From: CAZVJA01 sp964626885
GTDB taxonomy: Bacteria > Planctomycetota > Planctomycetia > Planctomycetales > Planctomycetaceae
NCBI GenBank assembly: GCA_964626885.1
Contig: CAZVJA010000023.1
Coordinates: 1-40,803 of the forward strand
Direction of reading: 5' to 3'
Length of the DNA: 40,803 bases
Position numbers and translations under genes: made by a program. Below the pieces are notes generated by a model. That model saw nothing but the letters and a program-made list of their open reading frames with translations, was not told the DNA's origin and ran no database searches. Shown here in pieces: positions 1 through 8,006 of this stretch (position 1 is its first letter; each line of letters opens with the position of its first letter).

Positions 1-1
1 C

Positions 2-892
2 GACGGAGAGCGAGTGATCGCCTTTTTCGGCAATAGCGGACTCCTCTGCTGTGATATGCAGGGAAATCGTCTATGGCATCAGCCTCTGGGCCCGTTCATC
101 ACGATGCACGGCCCCGGCACAAGCCCCCTGCTCTACAACGACAAAGTAATCTTCATTCAATATCAGAACAAAGGACCGACGATCTTCGTCGCGTTCGACA
201 AACGGACCGGCGAAAAACGGTGGCGGCACGAGCGAGAAAACGCCATGTGCTGGTCGAACCCTGTCGTCTGCCGCGTGGGAGAACGGGATGACCTGATTTA
301 CAACAGTTCCCATCATGTCGTGGGATACGACCCCGATACCGGCGAGGAACGATGGCGCGTGGAGGGCTCGACGCGGGAAGCGATTCCGACCATCGTCGTT
401 GGCGGGGGGCTGATTTACTCGACCTCCGGCCGGAACGGTCCCACACTGGCGATCCGTCCTGGTGGAACGGGAGACGTGACGAAATCGCACCTTGTGTGGC
501 AAGTGGTGCGAGGCGGGCCGCACGTGCCGTCGCCGGTCTACTACGACGGCAAACTTTTCATCGTCAACGACACGGGGATCGTCACCTGCTTGAATGCCGT
601 CACGGGGGAATCGGTCTGGCAGAAGCGATTGGCGGGACGCTGCTCTATGTCGCCGGTTGAGGTGCAGGGGAAACTATTGATTACGAACGAAGATGGGAAA
701 AGTTATGTGCTGAAAGCCGGTGATACGTTTGAGATGCTGGCGGAGAACGACCTCGAGGAGCCAACGCTGGCAACCCCCGCCCTCCTCGCCGGGCAGATTT
801 ACTTCCGGACCAAGCAGCACCTGATCTGCATCGGCGAAACCCAGAGCAACGGAAAAGGGACCGATGCGTCGGCACAGACAGGTTCAAAGTGA
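2..892 (+). CDS. PQQ-type beta-propeller protein, 5' truncated
   Basis: The reading frame is open from base 2, so the gene starts upstream of the window and only its last ~296 codons are present. The first possible start inside the window is a GTG at 14, but the frame continues before it. The protein carries repeated propeller-blade signatures of the PQQ/BamB type: TGEKRW, TGEERW and TGESVW, each followed by hydrophobic strands such as LIYSTSG, LFIVNDTG and LLITNEDG. PQQ-like propellers of this sort serve as secreted or periplasmic scaffolds, or as domains of quinoprotein dehydrogenases. No catalytic quinoprotein module or membrane anchor is visible in this part. The C-terminal tail is polar and low in complexity. 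In planctomycetes such proteins are numerous and mostly uncharacterised, so the exact role is unknown. The fold call is secure; function is not. Confidence 0.85.
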   Translation, partial: DGERVIAFFGNSGLLCCDMQGNRLWHQPLGPFITMHGPGTSPLLYNDKVIFIQYQNKGPTIFVAFDKRTGEKRWRHERENAMCWSNPVVCRVGERDDLIYNSSHHVVGYDPDTGEERWRVEGSTREAIPTIVVGGGLIYSTSGRNGPTLAIRPGGTGDVTKSHLVWQVVRGGPHVPSPVYYDGKLFIVNDTGIVTCLNAVTGESVWQKRLAGRCSMSPVEVQGKLLITNEDGKSYVLKAGDTFEMLAENDLEEPTLATPALLAGQIYFRTKQHLICIGETQSNGKGTDASAQTGSK

Positions 893-943
893 CTAGCCGA
901 AGTGACTTGTCAATCTGAAGGCCCCAGCAAGAAATTGTCAGAT

Positions 944-1630
944 TCAGGCCGATCCGAAGACCCCGACGCGCCCCGGCCTGTCTTCCGTTCGCTGCTGACT
1001 CGGTTCGCTCTCGGTGTTCGAGGATGCTTGCGTCGACAAGCTGAGATGAATCAGTTCGGAAACGCTTCCGACTTCCATCTTTCTGAGAATATGCGAACGG
1101 TGCGACTCAATCGTCTTATGGCTGAGCCCCATCTCACCCGCGATTTCCCGGCTGGACGTTCCTTTCACCATCGATTCGAACACTTCGCGCTCGCGAGGGG
1201 TCAATCTCTGGAGCCGCTCCTCAAAGACCAGTCGATTCGCGGCTTCCTTTCGCTCCTGCGCGTCATGTCTTAACGCGTTCTTCACGCAGCGGATCAACAC
1301 GTCGCCATCGACCGGCTTTTCGAGATAGTCAAACGCCCCCTTCTTGACCGACCCGACAGCGTTCGGCACGTCCGCATACGCGGTGACCAGTATGAGAGGA
1401 ATCCGACGAGCACCGTTGAGCAGTGTCTGATGAAATTCGTAGCCGTTCATGCCAGGCATGCGCACGTCGCAAACGACGCAGCCAGGAACGTCTTCCGGAA
1501 CATCCTTCAAGAAGGCGGCGGCGGAATCGAACGCCTGGACTCGCAACCGCTCCGATTCGAGCAAGTACTTCATCGAATCGCGCACGGAATCATCGTCGTC
1601 GACGACAAATACGGTTGGGGCATCTACCAT
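944..1630 (-). CDS. FixJ/NarL-family response regulator (orphan)
   Basis: A 228-residue two-domain response regulator. The N-terminal receiver has the acidic patch VVDDDD, the phosphoacceptor Asp55 in CDVRMPG, the switch Thr83 (ILVTAY) and Lys105 (LEKPVD). The spacing D55-T83-K105 is that of FixJ-type receivers. The C-terminal LuxR-type helix-turn-helix runs from LTPREREVFESMVKG through EIAGEMGLSHKTIESHRS to the end of the DNA-binding helix. Start choice: an ATG at 1630 has AAGG eight bases upstream and gives MVDAPTVFVVDDD; an ATG seven codons upstream (1651) has no ribosome binding site. The family dimerises after phosphorylation by a histidine kinase and activates transcription. No kinase gene lies nearby, so partner and regulon are unknown. 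It is convergent with the preceding propeller gene and divergent from the sirtuin gene at 1755. Confidence 0.93.
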   Translation of the reverse strand: MVDAPTVFVVDDDDSVRDSMKYLLESERLRVQAFDSAAAFLKDVPEDVPGCVVCDVRMPGMNGYEFHQTLLNGARRIPLILVTAYADVPNAVGSVKKGAFDYLEKPVDGDVLIRCVKNALRHDAQERKEAANRLVFEERLQRLTPREREVFESMVKGTSSREIAGEMGLSHKTIESHRSHILRKMEVGSVSELIHLSLSTQASSNTESEPSQQRTEDRPGRVGVFGSA

Positions 1631-1754
1631 CGCTTCAACCTTAGAGAACATTTAAGATGAATACCGCGAGTCATTCCTGATGCACATCGTACATCAGGAA
1701 TACGCCTCCTACTAGTGGGGCAGCAATCACCGAGAGTTTCCCCCTGCTAAATGT

Positions 1755-2531
1755 ATGGACACTGCGGTATCGGCCATGTCAGACTCGATCACACAAATCG
1801 CAGGCTGGTTGAGGGAAACACGCCGCGCCGTGGCCTTCACCGGGGCCGGAATCAGCACGGAAAGCGGTATTCCAGACTTCCGGTCGCCCGGGGGAATCTG
1901 GTCGCGATCAACGCCGGTGGACTTCAACGACTTCTTGACCCGTGCAACCGCGCGACGCGAATATTGGCGGCAGAAGGCCGCCGCTCACGATGCGATCTGG
2001 TCAGCTCAACCAAACGCGGCTCACCATGCATTGGCGCGGTGGGAACAGGCTGGGCTGCTTCGTGGTGTCATCACGCAGAACATCGACAGCCTTCATCAGG
2101 CGGCCGAGAGCAAGAACGTGCTCGAACTGCACGGCACCGCACGCGAGGTCTCCTGTCTCGATTGCGGCGCCCGATTTGCGGCGGATCGTTTCGTGAGGGC
2201 TTTTGAACAGTCACAGGAAGTTCCCGACTGCCCCGAATGCTCCGGCATGCTGAAGCACGCCACGATCTCGTTCGGTCAGATGCTGCCACAGCCCGTGCTT
2301 GAGGAAGCGTCTCGCTGGGCCCGCGAGTGCGAACTGTTTCTAGCGGTCGGTTCGTCACTCGTTGTTTCACCCGCTGCTGACCTGCCGGTACTGGCGGCGC
2401 GCTCCGGCGCGCGGCTTGTCATCATCAACCGCGAACCGACACCGCTCGATCACCTCGCGGAAGCCATCGTCCGAGATGATATTGGTGCGACGTTTAACGC
2501 CCTTGAAGAGATCTTGCGACAAGAGGTCTGA
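1755..2531 (+). CDS. Sirtuin, NAD-dependent protein deacylase
   Basis: A 258-residue sirtuin with the full catalytic set. GAGIS (30-34) and the GIPDFRSPGG stretch bind NAD, TQNID (107-111) lines the nicotinamide pocket, and His126 in LHG is the catalytic base. Cys134/Cys137 and Cys159/Cys162 form the structural zinc ribbon. GSSLVVSPA (199-207) and INREPTP (224-230) complete the Rossmann fold. The enzyme removes acyl groups from lysines, yielding nicotinamide and O-acyl-ADP-ribose. The Tyr-x-x-Arg pair that marks desuccinylases of the SIRT5/CobB type is not seen, so ordinary deacetylation is more likely. The ATG at 1755 gives seven residues before a second in-frame ATG at 1776; neither has a clear ribosome binding site. 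The gene stands alone between a divergent regulator and a cupin gene. Confidence 0.93.
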   Translation: MDTAVSAMSDSITQIAGWLRETRRAVAFTGAGISTESGIPDFRSPGGIWSRSTPVDFNDFLTRATARREYWRQKAAAHDAIWSAQPNAAHHALARWEQAGLLRGVITQNIDSLHQAAESKNVLELHGTAREVSCLDCGARFAADRFVRAFEQSQEVPDCPECSGMLKHATISFGQMLPQPVLEEASRWARECELFLAVGSSLVVSPAADLPVLAARSGARLVIINREPTPLDHLAEAIVRDDIGATFNALEEILRQEV

Positions 2532-2686
2532 ACGCAACATGCGGAATGCCAGTCGATTCGAGCACAGACTTGTTGCAGTGGCTGTAGGAAATCCGTCAGA
2601 ATGCGTTGCGAGGCGGCGAACGGGCTAAATCGCATTCATTAACGAGCCATCAGCTCGCGCACTCATTGTTTTGCAAAGGGATCATC

Positions 2687-3094
2687 ATGTCCGGTGAGGG
2701 ATTACGGTTTGTGACCGAGTCGGAGATGCAGGTCGAGCAGCTTCCGTGGGGGCCGCACGACTGGCTTTGCCGACCGGGTCTGACCGACGCGAACGACCTG
2801 CTGCTCGTCCGGGTTCACATGCCCCCCGGACAGGCCCACAAATTCCATCGCCATCCGGAAATGGAAGAAATCATTTACATCCTTTCCGGTACTGCGGAAC
2901 AATGGGTCGATCGCGAACACCAGATCCTGACCGCCGGCCAGATGGCTCATATCCCCAAGGATGTCGTCCATGGCACCTACAACGCTGGGGCGGAGACGCT
3001 GGAATTTCTGGCGATCTTATCCCCCGCGAAGATCAAGGGCCCCGCGCTCATCGACATGAGCAACGAAGAACCGTGGAAATCGTTACGCGATTAG
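2687..3094 (+). CDS. Small cupin-domain protein
   Basis: A 135-residue single-domain cupin. The first conserved motif is visible as PPGQAHKFHRHPEMEEIIYI, with His51, His54 and His56 and Glu60 as likely metal ligands. The second motif is AHIPKDVVHGTYNAG with His95. The domain fills almost the whole protein, as in stand-alone cupins that bind a divalent metal. These include sugar isomerases, small dioxygenases and simple ligand-binding proteins, and the sequence does not decide which. The ATG at 2687 is preceded by AAAGGGA at good spacing; an upstream extension of the frame has no such site. No signal peptide is seen, so it should be cytoplasmic. The gap of about 155 bases to the sirtuin gene holds nothing recognisable. 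Confidence 0.85.
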   Translation: MSGEGLRFVTESEMQVEQLPWGPHDWLCRPGLTDANDLLLVRVHMPPGQAHKFHRHPEMEEIIYILSGTAEQWVDREHQILTAGQMAHIPKDVVHGTYNAGAETLEFLAILSPAKIKGPALIDMSNEEPWKSLRD

Positions 3095-3181
3095 TGGAGA
3101 ATGGCCGCGTTGCCAGGAATGGGAACCTCGAGCCGACCGTGGCGATGAGTAGCGAATGGCACTCCGAAAGGTGAATCGACG

Positions 3182-4033
3182 ATGTACCTCGATGGCCGGC
3201 CGGAACAACTTCAGAAGCTGCGCAGCGTCGGAAGATCGTTCGTCGCGACTGTCATTCTCGGCTTGGTGATCGGGGTCGACGTGACTCAGCCGGACATCAC
3301 GGCAATCCGGTTGGTGTACATTCCAGCCATCCTTGCCGCGACGTGGCTTGCCGGCTCCCCGCTTGTCCTGGCGATCCTCGCGGGATCGCTCGCCTTGAAG
3401 TTGAAGGGCGCAGGGGGAACCTCGGGCGCCGATCTACTGATCGCTCCAGAACAGTTTTCCGACACGGTCATCTGGTTTGCGGAGTGCTCGACGATCTCCG
3501 TGTTGACGTTTCTACTGCGCAGGAGCCGAGAGCGAGGACATCTCTCGGCCGATCGCGACCCATTGACCGGTTTGCCAAACCGGGCGGCGTTGAACCGACG
3601 TCTGGAAGCGGAAATCAACCGCAGCCGACGCACGGGGCGACCGCTGACGTTGGCGGTGCTGGACTGCGACCGGTTCAAGGAAGTCAACGATACACTCGGC
3701 CACGTCGCGGGAGATGCGCTCCTGCGGGAAGTGGCGAACGCTTTCCAATCGAATATCCGGAACTACGATCTGGCGGCGCGTATCGGCGGCGACGAATTCG
3801 CCGTCGTGCTTCCCGAGACTTCATCATCCGGGGCTCAAGCGGTGTTTGAACGTATTCGCCGCGGACTTCGTACGGCCGCGGCAACCGGTCGTTGGCCAAT
3901 CACGGTCAGCATCGGCGTGGCAACCTCTCGTCAGCCAACGGAATCGCCGGATGATCTGCTGGCCATCGCGGATCAAGCGATGTACGCCGCGAAGCGGACG
4001 ATGCGCGGATCAGTGCGGTTTATTGAAAGTTGA
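3182..4033 (+). CDS. Membrane-anchored diguanylate cyclase (GGDEF)
   Basis: A 283-residue protein. The first ~115 residues contain about three hydrophobic segments (roughly 19-35, 42-73 and 94-113), and a cytoplasmic GGDEF domain follows. The domain begins with the usual DPLTGLPNR signature (126-134) and has the active-site GGDEF at 202-206. An inhibitory I-site, Arg193-x-x-Asp196, lies exactly five residues before GGDEF. It should therefore make cyclic di-GMP from two GTP and be product-inhibited. The N-terminal part is short and resembles no sensor domain that I can name. AAGGTG precedes the ATG. Because a large exopolysaccharide locus lies 4 kb away, it may feed that pathway, but that is inference. 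The gene is convergent with the barrel protein gene, 28 bases apart. Confidence 0.93.
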   Translation: MYLDGRPEQLQKLRSVGRSFVATVILGLVIGVDVTQPDITAIRLVYIPAILAATWLAGSPLVLAILAGSLALKLKGAGGTSGADLLIAPEQFSDTVIWFAECSTISVLTFLLRRSRERGHLSADRDPLTGLPNRAALNRRLEAEINRSRRTGRPLTLAVLDCDRFKEVNDTLGHVAGDALLREVANAFQSNIRNYDLAARIGGDEFAVVLPETSSSGAQAVFERIRRGLRTAAATGRWPITVSIGVATSRQPTESPDDLLAIADQAMYAAKRTMRGSVRFIES

Positions 4034-4061
4034 CAGCCTCGATCCGTGTGGGCCAGATCGC

Positions 4062-5336
4062 TTACCAGCAGATATCGAGCCCGGCGGTCGGGCCGTGGTA
4101 AATCATCGAACCGTCGTCGGTCACTCGTCCCGATAGCGCGAATTGGTTCGGCGCGGGATCGAATTGCTCGGGGCCGAGCGCGATATTGTTCAAATAGACG
4201 AACATGTAGCCGGCCCGCAGACGCACGCCGTCACGAATGCAGTAGTTGCCGAACACGCCGACATCGACCAGCGTTGAGAACGCACTATCGCTGGAATCGA
4301 CTCGCTCATCGCGGAAAATCGCTCCAGAGTTGACGATGTGACTGTCTCTGTCGATATCGTTGTAGAAGATACCCCCTTTGCAATAAGTGCCGACGCTGTA
4401 GTGATCCCCGCAGCACCACTGGCGGGAGATCCCCAGATTCAAGCCGTACAGATCATTGCTGGTTCCGACGTTGTAGATGCCCCAGGACGAGTAATCTTGT
4501 GCGTCCTGCGACAGGAAGATGAAGTTTTCGTTGACGTTGATGTACCGGAACCCAAAGATGACCGAGGTGTTCTCCGTCATAAAATAGCGGGTATTCACTT
4601 CCACATCGCGGAGCTTGCTGTCGTACGAATAGTGATGCGCGTACGAGTCATCGAAAGCGTCGGTGGGCTGCGCTCCGGAAGATCCCCAGTATGGGTCGAG
4701 ACTCGGGTCATTGGGGTCCGGGGTGAATTCCCGCGTATTGCTGTTCCACGATCCCAGGTTGAGAAAGCTGACTTCGAGAGCAGCCCGCTCATTCATCCGT
4801 CGGCCGACATTCACCCGAAAACCCGACTCGAACTCGAAATTCATGTCATCGGTGGTGAGCACCGTGTCTCCCGTGGTGTCTAAAATCGAGAGTGTGCGCC
4901 GGTCCGGCTGATTGCGTTTGAGAACAACAACGTCGACCCCCGCGTACCAGTCTGAGTCGGCCCACGGTCCGAAGGCCGGGCAGGAACAACAGCAACTGTC
5001 GCAAACGTCGCCACAGTCGTCTTCGTCCTCAACGTGACTCCAGGGAACGCCGCCGAAGAACGTCCGTTCGCCGACGTAACGTTCGTAGTCATCCTTGTCC
5101 TTGCGGCAACACCGGCTTCGGGAAAAGCCCCCAATGAAGGTTCGCTCTCCTTCGTAACGATCGAATTCATCGTCGTCATCGTATGAGCATTGGCTCAATG
5201 AGCATCCGCCGATATATGTCCGCTCGCCACAATAACGGCCTGTTGATACCGGTGCGAAATAATCGTCCCAATCTTCCGCGATGGCCGTCGATGCGACGAC
5301 GAGAACCGCGACGAGCGCGCCCACGATGCGATACAT
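4062..5336 (-). CDS. BBP7-like outer-membrane beta-barrel protein, Cys-rich
   Basis: A 424-residue exported protein. The start MYRIVGALVAVLVV gives a classic signal peptide cut near AIA-ED. It is chosen at 5336 because AAGGGA lies five bases upstream; an ATG two codons earlier sits directly on that site. Residues ~35-96 hold three copies of Y-x-G-E-R-T-[YF]-[IF]-G-G with an exact period of 26 residues, embedded in Asp- and Cys-rich sequence and followed by a dense cysteine cluster (CDSCCCSCP). After that comes DWYAGVDVVVLKRNQPDRRT, the usual opening of planctomycete BBP7-type barrels. The rest alternates as expected for an outer-membrane barrel and ends in GLDICW, with a C-terminal aromatic residue. 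Likely a structural or surface protein; specific function unknown. Confidence 0.8.
   Translation of the reverse strand: MYRIVGALVAVLVVASTAIAEDWDDYFAPVSTGRYCGERTYIGGCSLSQCSYDDDDEFDRYEGERTFIGGFSRSRCCRKDKDDYERYVGERTFFGGVPWSHVEDEDDCGDVCDSCCCSCPAFGPWADSDWYAGVDVVVLKRNQPDRRTLSILDTTGDTVLTTDDMNFEFESGFRVNVGRRMNERAALEVSFLNLGSWNSNTREFTPDPNDPSLDPYWGSSGAQPTDAFDDSYAHHYSYDSKLRDVEVNTRYFMTENTSVIFGFRYINVNENFIFLSQDAQDYSSWGIYNVGTSNDLYGLNLGISRQWCCGDHYSVGTYCKGGIFYNDIDRDSHIVNSGAIFRDERVDSSDSAFSTLVDVGVFGNYCIRDGVRLRAGYMFVYLNNIALGPEQFDPAPNQFALSGRVTDDGSMIYHGPTAGLDICW
5049..5234 (-). repeat. Three in-frame 78-bp-period repeats inside the BBP7-like gene
   Basis: Three 30-base units at 5205-5234, 5127-5156 and 5049-5078 encode YCGERTYIGG, YEGERTFIGG and YVGERTFFGG. 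The start-to-start distance is 78 bases in both intervals, exactly 26 codons. The units are conserved at protein level but differ at codon third positions, so the repeat is kept by selection on the peptide rather than being a recent DNA duplication. The spacers are rich in Asp, Tyr, Lys and Cys. Confidence 0.8.
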
Positions 5337-5874
5337 GCTCATCCCTTTGCACTCAATCCCTTGCTCGGCTTTTCCATTCCCTGGCCGAGTTTGTTTCCTC
5401 TTCCCGTGATCTCAGTGATCCACCCTATGTTGCTGGTGAAAACACCGGATCTGTGGACTCACTCCTTAGATTCGGCTTCCCCGCTGCAATCCGATCATGA
5501 AAGCTGACGGGATCGACCGGCGTGTACGCGAAAATCGGACTGTTGTGGTACCGCTGTGAAAGTTTCCCCAAATTCGCAATCCGGCAGGGTTTGGTTTCGC
5601 CACATCCCCAGATGCGAAACTTCTCGGAATATTTCCCCTGAATCTCCCAAAGCACTTGAGCGGAAGCCTCTTATGCTATTACATCCGGATCGCCGCATGA
5701 GAAGATGGGCTGGCTGAAATGGAAAACTCCGGTATCGGCAACTTTGCGGGTGAGTATGTTTACGGGTGTGTATGAAAAGACGCGGATTTCGTGTTTGCCT
5801 CCGAAGCTCGCCGAATCGTCTTCAAACAAGAACCAGCGGAGACATCCAAGGACTCGCAGCCTTCGTCTTCCCTA
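5337..5874. other. Intergenic region between BBP7-like gene and wzz-like gene terminator
   Basis: About 540 bases without a supportable gene. It must contain the promoter of the minus-strand barrel gene at its left end. The open frames on the plus strand here run into the chain-length gene on the other strand and are shadows. I see no convincing RNA gene, repeat or operator. Confidence 0.5.
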
Positions 5875-5916
5875 GAAAAAAAAACACCCGGAGATCCCAT
5901 TTGGAATCTCCGGGTG
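5875..5916 (-). terminator. Rho-independent terminator of the wzz-like gene
   Basis: On the minus strand, an inverted repeat CACCCGGAGAT/ATCTCCGGGTG with a short AT-rich loop lies about 45 bases after the stop of the chain-length gene. It is followed directly by GTTTTTTTTT, giving a strong GC stem plus an uninterrupted run of nine T. This is the clearest intrinsic terminator in the window and isolates the wzz-like gene from the barrel gene downstream. Confidence 0.9.
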
Positions 5917-5960
5917 ATCAAGACTTGTTGCGAAGGCCTCCTGCCGACGCTCATGAAAGA

Positions 5961-7421
5961 TTAGGCAGCCATCGTTGCCGCGGGTCGCCGCTGGAACAAC
6001 ACCAGTGTTACTCCCGACAGCAGGAATCCGATGACGGCACAGAGGCCAAGGAACTGAATCGGCAACGGCCAGACGATGTTCTCAACCAGTTCCGGGCTTT
6101 CAAGAACGCGAACCGAAATCGATCCTTGTCCGCCATCGAGCGCCTGGGATGCCATTTCCATCTGGGTCATGGCTTCCAGAGTGGCAGTATGAGCGGCATC
6201 GACACGTCGGGTTTCGTCGATGATCTGTTGTTCCTGGAAAATGAAGCTATCCAAATGGCGAGTTTCCGAAATCTCTTTCTGGTAGCGGTCGGTTAAGTCC
6301 TGTTCCGCAACCTTCAGAGCCTCAAGTTCAACGGCAATCGCGGCTGTCGAGTTCGATTGGCTTTCCGCGACCCGTTTCTCCCAGACCGCAATCTGCTGCT
6401 GTAAGGCACGAACTTCAGGATGACGGGGGCCGTACACCTGGGCCAAATCGAGAGCTTGACCCTTGACGCGCCACAGATGTTCTTGAATCCGTGCCGGATC
6501 AGCCGTGGCGACCATCGATCCATCCTGCAGAGAAATCACCGCCGGGGGCACCTGCGATGATTCGCCAGGAATGAAGGGGTAGGCAGTCGCCAAATCGGTT
6601 GAATTCTTTGTCGAAGCATCGGCGAGAGCATTCTTCATGGAAGGAGCGTTGCCCTTGCTCAATGTTGCCGGGTTAGTGGCGAGCTTGCTGAATGAGGCGG
6701 AGACCCGGAGGCGATTCTCCAGTTCCATACGGCGACCGCTGGTTTGGGCCAATTGATCGCCGATGCCACGCAGCTTTGCCATCGGCAATGCCATGGCTTC
6801 GGCTCCCTGGCCGATCTGCGGGCTCGACTTGCGATGGCTTTCATGCTTTTGCTGCAAGGTTGCGAGTTGTGAACGGAGATCCTGCTCACGTTGCCGCATC
6901 AATCGTAGCGAGTCGGAAGCACGAACGGCCTCGGTGCTCTTCATGAAATCGGAGTAGCAACTGATCACGGTTGTCACCAGTTGGTTGGCAACCTCGCGGT
7001 CAGAACCACGAAAGCTGATCATCAACACGTTCGTTTTTTGAATCGGGCTGACCTTAAGACCCTTCAGGACGTAGAGTACCGGGTCCATTTCGCTCCCTTC
7101 AGGAAGCTCGACTTTCACGGTCTCAAGAGCCTTTTCGATGATCACGGGGCTGCGAATGATCTCGGCCTGCGTGGCGAGAAACTCATCATCCGAACGCACT
7201 TTCCGGACGCTGTCGAGCAGATCCTGCTGCTGGACCAAGACGCGAGCACTTGCCTCGTACACCGTCTTTGCCTGCTGCAGGTACATAAATCCCAAGGCAA
7301 CACAGACCAAGACGGAAGCGGCGATCGTGCCCTTCTTCCGCCACAGAATGGAAATATCGAGGAAATCCACCGAATGTTCCGCCGGTTGACCGGCCAACCC
7401 GCGATCATCTTGATTACTCAT
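5961..7421 (-). CDS. Wzz/GumC-like polysaccharide chain-length regulator
   Basis: A 486-residue polysaccharide co-polymerase. One membrane helix near the N-terminus (IAASVLVCVALGFMYLQ, preceded by ILWRKKG) and a second near the C-terminus (PIQFLGLCAVIGFLLSGVTL) bracket a large periplasmic domain. That domain has coiled-coil character: the heptad-rich stretch LRSQLATLQQKHESHRK and later helices around LWRVKGQALDLAQVYG. The motif YGPRHPEVRALQQQI is typical of GumC/Wzc-type co-polymerases. No tyrosine-kinase domain with Walker motifs follows, so this is the kinase-less form and would set chain length without autophosphorylation. The ATG at 7421 has a GAGGGG site; the frame could extend upstream, but the added residues have no ribosome binding site. 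The gene is divergent from the initiating transferase gene at 8007 and has its own terminator. Confidence 0.92.
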   Translation of the reverse strand: MSNQDDRGLAGQPAEHSVDFLDISILWRKKGTIAASVLVCVALGFMYLQQAKTVYEASARVLVQQQDLLDSVRKVRSDDEFLATQAEIIRSPVIIEKALETVKVELPEGSEMDPVLYVLKGLKVSPIQKTNVLMISFRGSDREVANQLVTTVISCYSDFMKSTEAVRASDSLRLMRQREQDLRSQLATLQQKHESHRKSSPQIGQGAEAMALPMAKLRGIGDQLAQTSGRRMELENRLRVSASFSKLATNPATLSKGNAPSMKNALADASTKNSTDLATAYPFIPGESSQVPPAVISLQDGSMVATADPARIQEHLWRVKGQALDLAQVYGPRHPEVRALQQQIAVWEKRVAESQSNSTAAIAVELEALKVAEQDLTDRYQKEISETRHLDSFIFQEQQIIDETRRVDAAHTATLEAMTQMEMASQALDGGQGSISVRVLESPELVENIVWPLPIQFLGLCAVIGFLLSGVTLVLFQRRPAATMAA

Positions 7422-8006
7422 CGTCTCAACCCCTCTTCCGTTTTTCCCCGATTTGAATCCGCCATATGCCGCCAGCCTTGCCTGGAGCAAATCCCTCGCC
7501 AAACATCCTGTTTTTTCCAAACACCCGAGCTGGAGAAGTCGAATTCCCCCCCCCTGAATCTGCGCTTGTTAACCAGGATCACCCTATGAATACCAAAGAG
7601 ATGATAAGCAGTCCACACAAATAAACGCAAATAAGTCGAATTTTTGAATAACAAAGATTTGGAAAAATAGTGATAATAAATATGTTGATAAAAATAAGCA
7701 ATTTGTGTCTACTGATGGCAATTTTGAAACATGGGGATATTTCGCCACGTCACCCCTGGATGAGTACTTAAGTTGATTATCCACTGTTATTTGCAGAGGA
7801 AACGGCAGTACTACAGACCGGGGCTTGCGGTTACGGCATGCAACGTGCGTAAACCCAAATTACGCATAGCACCCAATCAGTTGTTCGATTGAGTCAACCT
7901 AAACATCCGAATCGCTTGTAAATTGACAGCAATCCCGAACGGAACGCTTAGGATTGCTCGGCCTCCTGATCCCATGACGGAAAACTGAGAAAGAAGTAAC
8001 GGAAAC
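7422..8006. promoter_or_regulatory. Divergent regulatory region of the polysaccharide locus
   Basis: This 585-base region separates the wzz-like gene from the start of the plus-strand polysaccharide series. Its centre, about 7590-7770, is markedly AT-rich with several A and T runs, unlike the GC-rich surroundings. It probably contains the promoters for both directions and perhaps a binding site for a nucleoid or activator protein. It also contains a single near-match to a DnaA box, TTATCCACT at 7777-7785. No small gene is supported. Confidence 0.6.
7923..7958 (+). promoter_or_regulatory. Putative promoter with overlapping inverted repeat (operator candidate)
   Basis: TTGACA at 7923-7928 is a perfect -35 hexamer about 80 bases upstream of the first polysaccharide gene; a weak -10-like GCTTAG follows at 17 bases. 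Beginning at the last base of the -35 box, an 8-bp perfect inverted repeat AGCAATCC (7928-7935) and GGATTGCT (7951-7958) has centres 23 bases apart, a spacing that fits a dimeric regulator. The -10 match is poor, which would suit an activated promoter. The assignment is tentative. Confidence 0.35.

Noticed and set aside
71..523. Long antisense frame over the propeller gene, and similar antisense frames elsewhere (such as 15495-16418 and 20204-21217)
   Set aside because: They mirror well-supported genes in GC-rich DNA, where antisense frames stay open by chance; none shows known motifs or ribosome binding sites.
7590..7790. AT-rich region with a DnaA-box-like TTATCCACT as a replication origin
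   Set aside because: Only one near-match box was seen and no dnaA, dnaN, gyrB or parA genes are nearby; a divergent promoter region explains it better.
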